From Planctomycetaceae bacterium (GTDB lineage Bacteria > Planctomycetota > Planctomycetia > Pirellulales > Pirellulaceae), in NCBI GenBank assembly GCA_020638995.1, contig JACKHM010000002.1, positions 1,488,001 through 1,552,000 of the forward strand: a stretch of 64,000 nucleotides of DNA, in the 5' to 3' direction. The translations under genes were made by a program, and so were the position numbers. Positions 1-8,736 of the stretch are shown in pieces. A model generated the notes under the pieces. It worked only from the letters and a program-made list of their open reading frames with translations, was not told where the DNA came from and did no database searches. Each line of letters begins with the position of its first letter. Positions within the stretch are counted from its first letter, which is position 1.

Positions 1-2585
1 GGTGCAGGGTCCGCCGTGATTTTTACATTATCGATGAAGACTCGTGATTTCGTACTCACTGGACCGTTCAACCGCAACTCAACCACGCCGTGATTGACTT
101 TTAGGTGTCGCAGCGAAATGCGAGGTTGAAGCAGTGCCCCTCGCGGTACGCCGGCTAACGAGATCGTTTGGACGACTCTTCCATCGATTGTTAGTTCTAA
201 TTCGTCTCCAGTACCCGCATTCAGCACAAGATAGTCGAAACTCATTTCACGAAGATTCTGATTTGCCGAAACCAATTGGCTAATCGCGGTATCTTCCGTT
301 TGGGATAACAATACCGCCGCGTTGCCAGGTAAGTAGGGAACCAACTGCACACTGCCGCTAGTATCCCACTGGCTTTGCAGCGTTGCGGCCCGCTCGCGAA
401 GCCATAACATCAACGCGGCAAGTTCGGGCACGCTTGCCGCGCCGGCTAGTTGCTTATCGATCTTCGCAATCGTATCCCATGCTTCATCAAACGTGCCAAA
501 GTCTAATACATTCTCGGCGTCCATGGGTTCAACGAATGTCGTTCGGCTATCCGACATGAACGGACTTTCCGTCTGCGAAGCCGCTCGAATCTGCGGCGGG
601 CAAGCCGAACTGAACTGTCCCAAGTAGTTGTTGCAGAAATACTGCGGCTGATCGAGAAAGTCCTCCGGTATGGTGCTGTGATTCGAAGGTGTTCCCTGGG
701 CACCCACAATCGTTGGATTGTCGCGAACGGATCCGCCGAAACGATAAGGTGCCTTTAGGTCAAGGTCTTTAAAGTACTGCACAAGCGAGGTGTCGTCCAA
801 AGCACCAATCAAAATGCTCCACGCATAGTCGCTGACGCTTCCAGGCTGTGATTCATGAAGTTTCTTGCGAAGCAGATCAACAACACATTCGCCGAGCCCG
901 GATTCAACGCGGAAGTTGACTTTGTTGACGGCCTGAGCTGTTTTGTCGATGTTGAAGTCTCCAATGATCCCCGCTCCGTCGGGCCAATCCGTACCGTGTC
1001 CATCCAGCGAGACGTAGTACACAACATTGTCATAGCCGGCCGCCTTAAGCAATTGTGAGATGCGAGCATTTACGGAAGCGCCGCGGCTGTGTCCGATCAA
1101 CTGAATCTTCTGCAACTTGTTGCTCGCATCGGAATCCAGCAAGTAGGTATCGATGATTTCCTGCGTGATTCGCCGTGCGGCGAGTTCCCCTTGCAGGGCG
1201 GAACGCCGGCTGGCGCGACGAGCATCGGCTTCGAATAGGTCGGACACGTAGGCGGCGATGCCCGCTGCGATGAAATCAAATTGGTCTTGGTAATGTAACT
1301 TGAGATACTCCGCGACTTCGGCCCAGGCCAGAGAAAAGATTGCGGACGAGAAACCGTCGTTTGAATCCCATCGAGGAATGTATGACGCGACACGTCCGTA
1401 GTATTCAGAGTCCTGATCGGGCATCGCATCCAATTTGTCGGCGATAGCTCGGAATGGTTCCAGAATGTCGCCCGTATTTGTCGGGTCGCAAAGGCTGACT
1501 GGTGAATCCCAGCCGTGCGTAATGACGTTGACAACCAACGGATAGATTTCGATATCTGTAAAATTGTTGAGAAGGCTCCTGTCGCCGATCTCGAAGTAGG
1601 GATCGATGACTAATTGCAGATGGGATGCCGATGCGGCGTGTGTTTTGTCCAGTTGATCGTATGGAAATGCCAACTTATATACGCCCGCCTTCCAGGCTTT
1701 GATATCCAGTTCCATCATGCCAGCAGGTTCACCGATTCGTTGATCCGCACCCGATCCGTTCGCCCAATAGAAGGCAACGTCAACCTTTGAAGAACCAACT
1801 TTGTCTCCTTCCATTTCGATGTTGAATTCAAGTTGTTGGTGAGCATTCATGCCGGTCAGTGTTAGTTTGTTGGCCTTGAGGTCGAAGGCCTTGAGATCAT
1901 CTGGAATCGAGATCACCGAGATCTGGACACTTGGCTCGATCTTTTTGTAATGGGTTCGATCTGTGTAACTGTTTCCGACGATGCTCGCTTCGAAAGATAT
2001 GCCGACGGTACTTCCAACTGTCTCTCTGACAACACCGGTGTATAGTTCACTAGCACCTGGGTAGTCGACGCTATTGTCGGTTCGATGCTCAAACTTGATA
2101 CCAGCGGTTGACGTTGCGGTCGCTTGAGCGAACAAGGATGGAACTTCGCTTGGATCGTATGGAATGCCGAAATAAATGTCATCGTAATCCAACTGATATT
2201 TGACCCACACTTGTTCTCCAATAGCATCTCGTTCGTCAGGAAGAATCTGTACCGATAGCGTTCCGCTCGCCTTCGCTGCTACGGCTACAGCGGGTGACTT
2301 GCTGTCGGTGTTGCTGAGATAAGTACTCAACTCGGCGCGAATCCCCGAAGTATGTGTATTGGAGTATGCGTCGCCGTTGCTCGTTGCTTTCGCGTATTGT
2401 TGCTTGTAGCTCGATGCCGCGTATGTTCGTGCTTTCTCTCCAAGGGCGTTGACTTGCTTCGTATCTACATCGGCGACCGCTTGGCTGTCCAGGGTAAAGC
2501 TGGCCGCGGTTTGTAACGACGCAAGTAATCTGCGGTCTTCTAAACATTCGAGATGCAATCGACGACGCTGACGTTTTGATTTCAT
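1..2585 (-). CDS. Large secreted surface protein with alpha/beta-hydrolase motif (3' end outside window)
   Basis: An uninterrupted frame starts at the ATG at 2585 and runs off the left edge, giving about 861 residues without a stop. The N-terminus (MKSKRQRRRLHLECLEDRRLLA) is the basic, LEDRRLLA-type export motif found on very large planctomycete surface proteins. After beta-rich sequence, a stretch around residues 480-500 reads LQKIQLIGHSRGAS, a GxSxG nucleophile elbow typical of lipase/esterase alpha/beta-hydrolases, preceded by VVNVITHGWDSP, which fits an oxyanion-hole HG. The later part (RLNGPVSTKSRVFIDNVKI) looks like a beta-sandwich module. I infer a cell-surface protein with possible esterase activity; the substrate cannot be seen. 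The neighbours give no functional hint. Confidence in the gene is high, in the enzymatic role moderate. Confidence 0.8.
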   Translation of the reverse strand, partial: MKSKRQRRRLHLECLEDRRLLASLQTAASFTLDSQAVADVDTKQVNALGEKARTYAASSYKQQYAKATSNGDAYSNTHTSGIRAELSTYLSNTDSKSPAVAVAAKASGTLSVQILPDERDAIGEQVWVKYQLDYDDIYFGIPYDPSEVPSLFAQATATSTAGIKFEHRTDNSVDYPGASELYTGVVRETVGSTVGISFEASIVGNSYTDRTHYKKIEPSVQISVISIPDDLKAFDLKANKLTLTGMNAHQQLEFNIEMEGDKVGSSKVDVAFYWANGSGADQRIGEPAGMMELDIKAWKAGVYKLAFPYDQLDKTHAASASHLQLVIDPYFEIGDRSLLNNFTDIEIYPLVVNVITHGWDSPVSLCDPTNTGDILEPFRAIADKLDAMPDQDSEYYGRVASYIPRWDSNDGFSSAIFSLAWAEVAEYLKLHYQDQFDFIAAGIAAYVSDLFEADARRASRRSALQGELAARRITQEIIDTYLLDSDASNKLQKIQLIGHSRGASVNARISQLLKAAGYDNVVYYVSLDGHGTDWPDGAGIIGDFNIDKTAQAVNKVNFRVESGLGECVVDLLRKKLHESQPGSVSDYAWSILIGALDDTSLVQYFKDLDLKAPYRFGGSVRDNPTIVGAQGTPSNHSTIPEDFLDQPQYFCNNYLGQFSSACPPQIRAASQTESPFMSDSRTTFVEPMDAENVLDFGTFDEAWDTIAKIDKQLAGAASVPELAALMLWLRERAATLQSQWDTSGSVQLVPYLPGNAAVLLSQTEDTAISQLVSANQNLREMSFDYLVLNAGTGDELELTIDGRVVQTISLAGVPRGALLQPRISLRHLKVNHGVVELRLNGPVSTKSRVFIDNVKITADPA

Positions 2586-2792
2586 CGGTATGTCTCCGTT
2601 GAATGGTTTAAATGTTGAATTGAGTTGATTCGCTATCGCGGGAAATAGACCTTAAGGGCTCGCAAGCAGCGTTTTGCGCATTGCGCCAACTCTTGCAGTT
2701 CAGGCAACCACGATTCATGCATTCGGCCGCGGCGGTCTCGCGAAGGACACTTTTGACTCGTTGGGCTGTGGGGGAAACTCGCTGTGAGCTAA

Positions 2793-3041
2793 TTACGGCG
2801 AACTGCCGAGGAATGTCACCGAGGCAAGCATGAGACGCAGGATTCCAAGGATACCGATCAAGACAACGGCTACTGTTACGGCGAGGAGTGGAACCAGTTG
2901 AGTATCTGACCACTTCTCCGACTTCTTCAGCCAAGACCAAACTCGATGCTGCTCCAAACTGCCGAACATTTCGCGCGAGCATCGCATCGCGAACTTCACA
3001 ATGAAGTCGCCATGCCTACGCAGCCGGTTCCACATACTCAT
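2793..3041 (-). CDS. Small single-pass membrane protein, hypothetical
   Basis: 82 residues starting MSMWNRLRRHG at 3041, with GGGAG seven bases before the ATG. The C-terminal half holds one long hydrophobic segment (LVPLLAVTVAVVLIGILGIL). It lies 207 bases upstream of, and in the same direction as, the large surface protein gene, so it could be its leader gene, but nothing shows this. No family recognised. The gene is plausible because of its ribosome-binding site and clean membrane segment, but it is short. Confidence 0.4.
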   Translation of the reverse strand: MSMWNRLRRHGDFIVKFAMRCSREMFGSLEQHRVWSWLKKSEKWSDTQLVPLLAVTVAVVLIGILGILRLMLASVTFLGSSP

Positions 3042-3519
3042 TTCACGTCTCCCACGTCACAGAGGAATTCCAGACACGCATTGCAAGCTGAACAAGGGCG
3101 GCGCAGCGCCGCTTAATCTGGCATTGCACGATGAACCCAAGAGAATTCACTTGCCGCGAGCTGGTCCAAATGTCTCTCGTATTGAAAGGCGAAAACTAAG
3201 TGCGAAACGGACAATGGAAAAGTCGGATTTGTCGTTACCAGCCAGCGTACACGCCTGATAGTCCAAGACATTCAAGACAAACACCGACGAAAAGTGCCAA
3301 CGCGAAGCCTCCTTGGCTTATCCGTGAAGTTCTCGAAATCTCGCGGTTTTTCTTCAACCAGCACAACTAGCGTTAACGATACAACCCTTACAGGCTGTTT
3401 AATCGTTTCAAGGACTCGCCTCGGTCACCCCGCGCGATCGGCAGTCAGGTATTACGTTTGATCTCCATCGGCTCAGTTTTGAAATGCTGTGAGATCGCTC
3501 TCAATTCGGATGTGCTCGG
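3042..3519. other. Intergenic stretch without recognisable gene
   Basis: About 480 bases between two divergent transcription units. Short open frames here lack ribosome-binding sites and family features. It presumably carries the promoter for the beta-barrel gene that starts at 3520; no clear -35/-10 pair was picked out. Confidence 0.5.
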
Positions 3520-4178
3520 ATGTTCCTGGCCCGGTATCGCTGTTCGCTCGTTCTGGAAACACTCGCCGCCTTGTCGTTGTGCGCGTTGATCGCGGTGGGC
3601 GTCAAAGCAGGTGACGACGAATGTCGAGCCTCCGCATCCGAGACAATTTCATTCCGGATTACGGATAACAGCACGGACAGCGACTTTGCCACGTTTCAGC
3701 CAGCACCTGACTCTGCGCCAAGCGTGTCTCCGCCGATTCGTCCGCAAATTGAAAGCCCAGTACCACCCCCACCCGACATAGCAAATCCATCTGCCACGCG
3801 ACCGGCCAATACTGTCTTCCGGCCAACATTCGCTCGGCTAAGCCGATTGCCAAACATGTACGGTAAATCGCTATCTACATGTTCGTCATTTACCGCTGCA
3901 AGCGCTTTTTCCACGGTCACGCTCCCAGTTTGTGTGGCGGGCGGTCAGTTCGATGTGAGTACGAATCAGAGCGTCGTTCCGCAAGATCGCATATTCTTCA
4001 ACTACCACCACTTCAGCAATGCATATGCTGTCGTCAAGACGGAGGGGCATAGCGGCACTACTCTCAGTGGAAACACGACAAAAGACTTCGACGTGAACCG
4101 CTACACCTTCGGGATCGAGCGTACGTTCCTAGATGAACGAGCGTCGGTTCAGGTACAACTGCCAATCGTGGACTCATT
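3520..4178 (+). pseudogene. 5' part of outer-membrane beta-barrel protein, split by transposon
   Basis: The protein begins with a signal peptide (SLVLETLAALSLCALIAVGVKA), then a proline-rich linker, then barrel-like sequence (RIFFNYHHFSNAYAVV, YTFGIERTFLDERASVQVQLPIVDSF). This pattern belongs to a planctomycete family of secreted or outer-membrane barrel proteins of unknown substrate. The frame is native up to 4178; beyond that it reads into a transposon end and stops at 4209. The second half is at 7935-8736. Joining 4178 to 7935, with one copy of the CTCATT duplication removed, restores one frame of 486 residues (IVDSF then DSTVPTFLSAP), so the insertion is the only visible lesion and is probably recent. 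Confidence 0.75.
4173..4178. repeat. Target-site duplication, left copy (CTCATT)
   Basis: CTCATT directly abuts the left terminus of the transposon and recurs at 7929-7934 directly after its right terminus. Removing one copy restores the beta-barrel reading frame, which confirms the boundary. Confidence 0.85.
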
Positions 4179-4229
4179 TGCGGCGTCTCAGATTAATTGT
4201 CCGCGATAGTCTCGTTTTGGCTGACCGGA
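4179..4229 (+). repeat. Left terminal transposase-binding repeats L1 and L2
   Basis: Two tandem motifs start at 4185 (GTCTCAGATTAATTGTCCG) and 4209 (GTCTCGTTTTGGCTGACCGG), 24 bases apart. They match the inverted motifs at the right end, so they are probably binding sites for the DDE transposase. Confidence 0.65.
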
Positions 4230-4309
4230 TGTTGGGGCGTCGAAAGAGCTTGGGGAGGCGCATGAAAGACGGGCGGTGGATTGCGGCCCGTTGTTCATGG
4301 TGATGTGGA

Positions 4310-4606
4310 TTAGTGGGTCTGGTGGCGGTCGGTGAGACTGAGGAGGTGTTGAACGGCCTCGACGAAACCGCAATCGCGAGCCGCCATTGTGAAGTCGATC
4401 GGGTTGAAGTTGGTCTGGCAGTGGAAGCAGCGAACCAAGTTCTCTTGCGGATTGAGGTCCGAGCGGCTTTCGCCGCAGCGGGGACAGACGAAGATCAGCT
4501 GTCCGTCGCGACGGCGGTGTGGCCAAGCGAGGCGTTGCAACAACCATGGGAAGGGGACCTCGTTACGCAGTTGCCGAAGCTGCTGGTCGGTGAAGCGTCT
4601 GGCCAT
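4310..4606 (-). CDS. Small CHC2-type zinc-finger protein of the transposon
   Basis: 98 residues starting MARRFTDQQLRQLRN at 4606, chosen because AGGAG lies seven bases upstream. The central CPRCGES and CFHCQTNF pairs, about 18 residues apart, form a zinc ribbon like that of the CHC2 finger of DNA primases, and the region after it (NPIDFTMAARDCGFVEAVQHLL) resembles the helical tail after such fingers. It is too short to be a primase and lacks a TOPRIM domain. It lies 13 bases downstream of the ATPase gene and is the last gene of the transposon operon, so I infer an accessory role in target binding or host replication coupling. Its function in transposition is not known to me. Confidence 0.7.
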   Translation of the reverse strand: MARRFTDQQLRQLRNEVPFPWLLQRLAWPHRRRDGQLIFVCPRCGESRSDLNPQENLVRCFHCQTNFNPIDFTMAARDCGFVEAVQHLLSLTDRHQTH

Positions 4607-4619
4607 GAGAGGGCTCCTG

Positions 4620-5408
4620 TTAGAGTTGAAACTCGCCAGCCGCTTGCCGGAACACGTCTTCATCGACGCGTGCCACATCGAGCGCCGTGGCTTGCAGCAG
4701 GCAGGCGATGGCCAAGTTGTTGATGGCGCGGGGCAGGCCGCCGGTGAAGTCGTGCAGCAGATCCTTGACTTCCGCGTCAAAAATCTTCCCATCGCCGCCC
4801 GCTTGCGAGACCTGAAAGTCCACGTACTGGGCGGTCTGCTCCTTGCTGAGCGGCCGCAGCTGATAACGGACCGACACCCGGTTCAGCAGGTCGGCATGTT
4901 GAGCCCGCTTGATCGTGCCGCGGAGCGACTCTTGGCCGACGAGCAGAATCTTCAACGGCGGGCCGATTTCCAAGGCCGAACTGATCAACAGCCGCAAGTC
5001 GGTCAACGATTCCGACGTGAGCAGATGGGCTTCATCGAAGATCAGCAGCAAGGTGCCCTCGCTGCGTTGAGCCCGCTCTAGGATCTGTTCGTAAAGACGA
5101 TCCTTGCCGCGCTTCGGCGCTTCGCCAAGTTGCGTCGCGATCAGCTTCAACAATCCTGACGAAGGCAGATGGGTCAGATGACAATAGACCACCTCACACT
5201 GCTGCGGCGTGAGTCGGCTGAGCAGTCGCTTGATGAGCGCCGACTTGCCGACGCCACTCGCGCCGGTGACCAGTCCCAGTTCGCCCATCTTGAGCAGGAA
5301 CTCGAGCCGAGCGAGTCCTTCTTTCATGCGTGCATCTTGCCACAAGGCAGCGGCGGTCGCGTGTTCGGAGAAAGGCTGCGTGCGGAATTGAAAATGTTCG
5401 AGGTACAT
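4620..5408 (-). CDS. AAA ATPase, TniB/TnsC/ExeA-like transposition regulator
   Basis: 262 residues starting MYLEHFQFRTQPFSEHA; the ATG overlaps the transposase stop codon (TGATG), indicating translational coupling. Walker A is GASGVGKSA near residue 48, Walker B LLLIFDEAH near residue 125, and sensor-like VGQESL follows. The N-terminal phrase FxxxPF is typical of ExeA/GspA-type and TniB-type ATPases. In Tn7, Mu and IS21 systems such ATPases select target DNA and activate the transposase, and I infer the same here. The downstream zinc-finger gene is 13 bases away. Confidence 0.85.
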   Translation of the reverse strand: MYLEHFQFRTQPFSEHATAAALWQDARMKEGLARLEFLLKMGELGLVTGASGVGKSALIKRLLSRLTPQQCEVVYCHLTHLPSSGLLKLIATQLGEAPKRGKDRLYEQILERAQRSEGTLLLIFDEAHLLTSESLTDLRLLISSALEIGPPLKILLVGQESLRGTIKRAQHADLLNRVSVRYQLRPLSKEQTAQYVDFQVSQAGGDGKIFDAEVKDLLHDFTGGLPRAINNLAIACLLQATALDVARVDEDVFRQAAGEFQL

Positions 5409-6985
5409 CAAGGGTCTCCTGTGGATAAGAGGGATTGAAGTTGCCACAACACGTGTGGAATCGTGAGTGCTTCGGCCTGAGCGACCGCCGTGCGGACGAG
5501 CGCTTCGTGCAAGCGATCGTGTCGCGCGTGAAAGGCACGCAGTGCATCGAGTTCGTCGCGGCTGAGTGCCGAAAGTCCCGCGGTGCGTCCCAGCAAGCGG
5601 GCCACGAGCGTGGCGAAGCTGCTGAGCGACCAGACGTTGCGTTGTTGAGCGGACTGAAAGTCGAGTCCTTGCTGTCGCCGTTGTTGTTGGCTGGCTTCGT
5701 GGCTGGCCTGCAAGGCGTTCAAGTAGGACGGTTCAATAGAGTTCTGCTGTGGGGGCGGAGCAGGTTGCGGATGATGTCCTGGCTCGCGCTGATAGCGGCG
5801 GGCGAGGCCCAGATAAGCACCGTCGAGTCGAAAGAGCTGAACTTCCTGCAACGCTTCACGCGTTTGAAAGGAATCGAAGCGAACTTCCACGCGATCGCCG
5901 CGCAGCTTGGGATCGACAGCAAAGGTTTGTTCGAGGATCGTGACATCGGAGAAGTCGCGATCGACGGTCCGTTGCTCGCGGCGATGAAACAGCGGGAGGA
6001 TACTCTGCAGCCGCACTGGGCGTTGCAAGCGAGTGGCCGAGTGGTAGCGATCGTGGGGCGTCTGCTTGGTCTCGCTATGGACAGCAACGTGATATTCCTG
6101 CGTCAGCCAAGCTTGCAGCGCGCGATTGATGTCTCCCAGTGATAGCAATTGGGCAGCGCGGATTTCGGCTTCCAGTTGTCCCTGCAGCGTCTGAAAGAAA
6201 CGTTCGATCAGGCCGCCGGTCGCGGGATCGCGCGGCGGGCGATGAAGGAGCTTGATGTTCAGTTCGGTGCAAGCCAGCTTCAACGCACCGGCGTGATAGA
6301 TCTTGGCATTATCGACATACAGTTCTCGGCTGGTGTCATGATGCGACCAGGCACGCAACAGCGAATCGACCAGGATGTCGAGATTCTCGCGGAGGTAATA
6401 TCTGGCTTCCACGATGTAGCGGCTGTGGCAGTCAATCCAGGCGGAGAGATGCGTCTTGACGGCGCGTCCTTGCTGCACGACCGGCGGGCCGTGCTCGAAG
6501 TCGCCGACCCACAAGGCTCCGGCTTCGTCGCGCGTCCAACGACAACGAATGGTCTGCTCGCTGACTCCCAGCTTGCGACGCGTGGCACCTTCGCGATGGA
6601 GATGACGATAGAGTGTCGAGCGCGGTACGCCGCGACCGAACTCTTGCTTCAAGATGCGGTTGATGACGACGTCGCTACGACGCGGCTGTTCCTTCTTCAG
6701 TTCGACGGCCCGATTCAACAGGGCTTGTTGGTTGGCGCGCGGCTGGCCCCGGTCGCTGCGCGAGCGCCGAAAGGTGCCGGCAACTCCCTCATCGCGGAGC
6801 CGCTTCCACCATCGCCGCAACGTTCGCACCGAGACGCACTGGCGTTGTCCGTTGGGCAGCAATCGCTCCTCGGCGGCCAGCTTGCGAAAGTACGCTTCGC
6901 GCTCCGCTTGAGGAATCTCTCCCAACAGCAGCGGACTGAGTAGCGAGCACCGAAACACGGCCCACGCCTGATCGTCACGACCCAT
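5408..6985 (-). CDS. DDE transposase, Mu/TnsB-like
   Basis: 525 residues from the ATG at 6985, selected because AGGAG sits seven bases upstream; a longer frame back to 7087 lacks such a site. An N-terminal helix-turn-helix region (VSVRTLRRWWKRLRDEG, then RSTLYRHLHREG) precedes an RNase H-fold integrase core with the triad D in LWVGDFEHGP, D in LYVDNAKIYH and E in GGLIERFFQTL. A basic, barrel-like C-terminal region (TFAVDPKLRGDRVEVRFD) matches the Mu transposase C-terminal domain. The rest of the C-terminus is glutamine-rich and likely contacts the ATPase encoded by the overlapping next gene. All catalytic residues are present, so the transposase may be active. Confidence 0.9.
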   Translation of the reverse strand: MGRDDQAWAVFRCSLLSPLLLGEIPQAEREAYFRKLAAEERLLPNGQRQCVSVRTLRRWWKRLRDEGVAGTFRRSRSDRGQPRANQQALLNRAVELKKEQPRRSDVVINRILKQEFGRGVPRSTLYRHLHREGATRRKLGVSEQTIRCRWTRDEAGALWVGDFEHGPPVVQQGRAVKTHLSAWIDCHSRYIVEARYYLRENLDILVDSLLRAWSHHDTSRELYVDNAKIYHAGALKLACTELNIKLLHRPPRDPATGGLIERFFQTLQGQLEAEIRAAQLLSLGDINRALQAWLTQEYHVAVHSETKQTPHDRYHSATRLQRPVRLQSILPLFHRREQRTVDRDFSDVTILEQTFAVDPKLRGDRVEVRFDSFQTREALQEVQLFRLDGAYLGLARRYQREPGHHPQPAPPPQQNSIEPSYLNALQASHEASQQQRRQQGLDFQSAQQRNVWSLSSFATLVARLLGRTAGLSALSRDELDALRAFHARHDRLHEALVRTAVAQAEALTIPHVLWQLQSLLSTGDP

Positions 6986-7037
6986 AAAAATTCTCCTTCG
7001 CCGGGAACCAAGTGGTCTGTCGAAGGAGCAAGCTACC

Positions 7038-7710
7038 TCAAGGCGGCCGTGATCTTGTTGCGAAGCGGGGGAAGAACGATTCGGCAAACATCCGATTCCA
7101 ATGATCGATCAGATGCAGTAAACGGCGCGCGGTGCGTAAGATCTCACCCCGGTGCGGACTGCGGTATTTATGCGGGGCGACGGCACCTAGAAAGCGATGG
7201 TCGGTGAACAGCGGATCGTGTTCGCTGCATAGCTGGAGACCTAATTGCAAGGCGACCGACTGCGTGCCAAGGAACTGCAAGAACCGCCACAGCGTCGAGC
7301 GGTGCAGCGCCCGCTCATCGATCTTCTTCCGTTCCGGCGGCGTGACATAACCGATGACACGCTTCTGCGGCGCGACGATCCGCTGCAAGGAGAGCCGATC
7401 CTGCTCCAAGTAATCGCGGGCCAAGGGCAGCAGGCTGATGCTGGCATAACGCCGCTGCGGCAGTACGAAAGTCGGGCCAATCGGTAAACACATGCCGACA
7501 TCGCGAGCACCTCCAACGAGCCAAGACGACACTGACGACTTGCACGGTCAAATCAACAATCACACGCAGCTTGCGGCGTCGCAGTTCGTGGCGTGTGAAG
7601 CCGCTGGTCGCATCGCAACGACTGCAACAATGGCGATAGCGAACACCGTTGGCAATCGCTTGCCGATGCTGCTCGAAGGCGGTCAGAACTGAAGAATTGG
7701 TGGCAGCCAA
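7038..7710 (-). pseudogene. DUF6431-like zinc-ribbon protein, frameshifted
   Basis: Two frames together make one protein. The first, from a TTG at 7710, has two CxxC pairs (CCSRC and WRCSRCRHVFTDWPDF), typical of the N-terminal zinc ribbon of DUF6431-type proteins. The homology continues in the next frame as VLPQRRYASISLLPLARDYLEQ. The switch point is near 7470, in the sequence GACTTTCGTACTG; dropping one base would restore a single frame of about 223 residues. It is the first gene of the transposon and overlaps nothing. The role of such proteins in transposition is unknown to me. It may be a real mutation, a sequencing error or, less likely, programmed frameshifting. Confidence 0.6.
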
Positions 7711-7865
7711 GACGATGCAAGAATCATTGATTGACTGGAGAGGAACGGGCCTGTCATGCGAACGTCGAGGCTCGTTCCTCTTCTTCTGCGCGCACCGCCC
7801 AGACAGAGGCGGGCTTCTAGAAATAATGCGCGACGGCGGGCTCGGAGCGGGCTTACGGCGGGCTA

Positions 7866-7928
7866 TTCTCGGTCAATCAAATCGAGACAAACGCCGCGCT
7901 TTCCGGTCAGTTAAAATGAAACGCCGCA
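7866..7928 (-). repeat. Right terminal transposase-binding repeats R1 and R2
   Basis: Read inward from 7928 on the minus strand, R1 is GTTTCATTTTAACTGACCGG and R2 is GTCTCGATTTGATTGACCG, spaced 34 bases apart. They mirror L1 and L2 at the left end of the transposon. Confidence 0.65.
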
Positions 7929-7934
7929 CTCATT
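7929..7934. repeat. Target-site duplication, right copy (CTCATT)
   Basis: Second copy of the 6-bp duplication made by the four-gene transposon; the native beta-barrel frame resumes directly after it. Confidence 0.85.
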
Positions 7935-8736
7935 CGACTCAACCGTCCCTACATTCCTATCAGCACCGGACAACACTTTTCCGCTCCCGGGATCGGCGAA
8001 CACCGAGTTGGGAAATGTCTCTGCAGCCCTAAAGGTCGTGGTCATCGGTAATGAAACGTGGGCGCTGTCATCGGGATTTGGCATCGACTTTCCCACGGCT
8101 AGTGGAGCGTCGGTTCGCCGCCAAACCAGTACCATCACCCCTTCGAACGCTGACACGATTGTGATCCAAAACGAAGCTCTTACGCTTACACCTTTCCTCG
8201 GCTTTGTTGCGACCCCCAATGACCAATGGTTTGTACAGAGCTTTGCTCAGTTCGTAATACCAGTCAGCGACAACTCGTATTCGTATCAATCCATCAATCA
8301 TTTTGATGAACTACCTGGATTACCGCCCTTTACACTTGTTGATCGAGGTGCATTGAATGTGCAAAGTCTTTTGCACCTGGATGTCAGTTTCGGTCGTATG
8401 CTACTCGACAACTCGGCATCCAACGACCGACTTCAATCCATCGCTGCGTTGTTTGAAATTCACTACACAACAACGCTAGAAGATAGTGACAACGTCTCGT
8501 TTACTGATCCCAATTTCCAGACACACCCAGTGTTCAATCCCCAGGGTGTTGTCGACGGCAACCTTGGATCGCTTGGAAATCCCGCTGGACGGCAGGATTT
8601 CCTAAATCTGACGTTTGGCGTTGATGTTGCATTGTTCGCAACCAACATCCGCCCCGCTTTCGTACTTCCGATTCGAACCGGCGACGATAAACAGTTCGAT
8701 TGCGAGTTTACTCTGCAAGTGAATCGTCACTTCTAG
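7935..8736 (+). pseudogene. 3' part of split outer-membrane beta-barrel protein
   Basis: Continuation of the gene begun at 3520. The frame reads DSTVPTFLSAPDNTF, then NTELGNVSAALKVVVI, amphipathic beta-strands, and ends FTLQVNRHF at a stop at 8736. A terminal aromatic residue (F) is typical of outer-membrane barrels recognised by the BAM machinery. A TTG at 8008 could start a shorter product, but no ribosome-binding site supports it, and without its signal peptide it would not be exported. Ends 28 bases short of a convergent kinase gene's stop region. Confidence 0.7.

Larger units (their letters stand above)
4179..7928 (-). mobile_element. Four-gene DDE/AAA transposon, 3,750 bp
   Basis: The element starts TGCGGCGTCTCA at 4179 and ends with the inverted TGAAACGCCGCA at 7928, flanked by the 6-bp duplication CTCATT. 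It carries, on the minus strand, a frameshifted DUF6431-like gene, a DDE transposase of Mu/TnsB type, an AAA ATPase of TniB/TnsC/ExeA type and a small CHC2-like zinc-finger protein. Each end has two copies of a GTCTC-to-GACCGG motif, as expected for multiple transposase binding sites in Mu- and Tn7-like elements. A transposase plus ATPase regulator is known for IS21, Tn5053/Tn552 and Tn7 relatives; the added primase-type zinc finger is unusual. I could not assign a named family. Confidence 0.85.

Noticed and set aside
4198..4240. TGTCCGCG at 4198 as the left end of the four-gene transposon
   Set aside because: TGCGGCGTCTCA at 4179 matches the right end better and gives a 6-bp duplication that restores the host reading frame.
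4389..6943. Plus-strand frames of 230-264 codons inside the transposon
   Set aside because: They are antisense shadows of the ATPase and transposase genes in GC-rich DNA.
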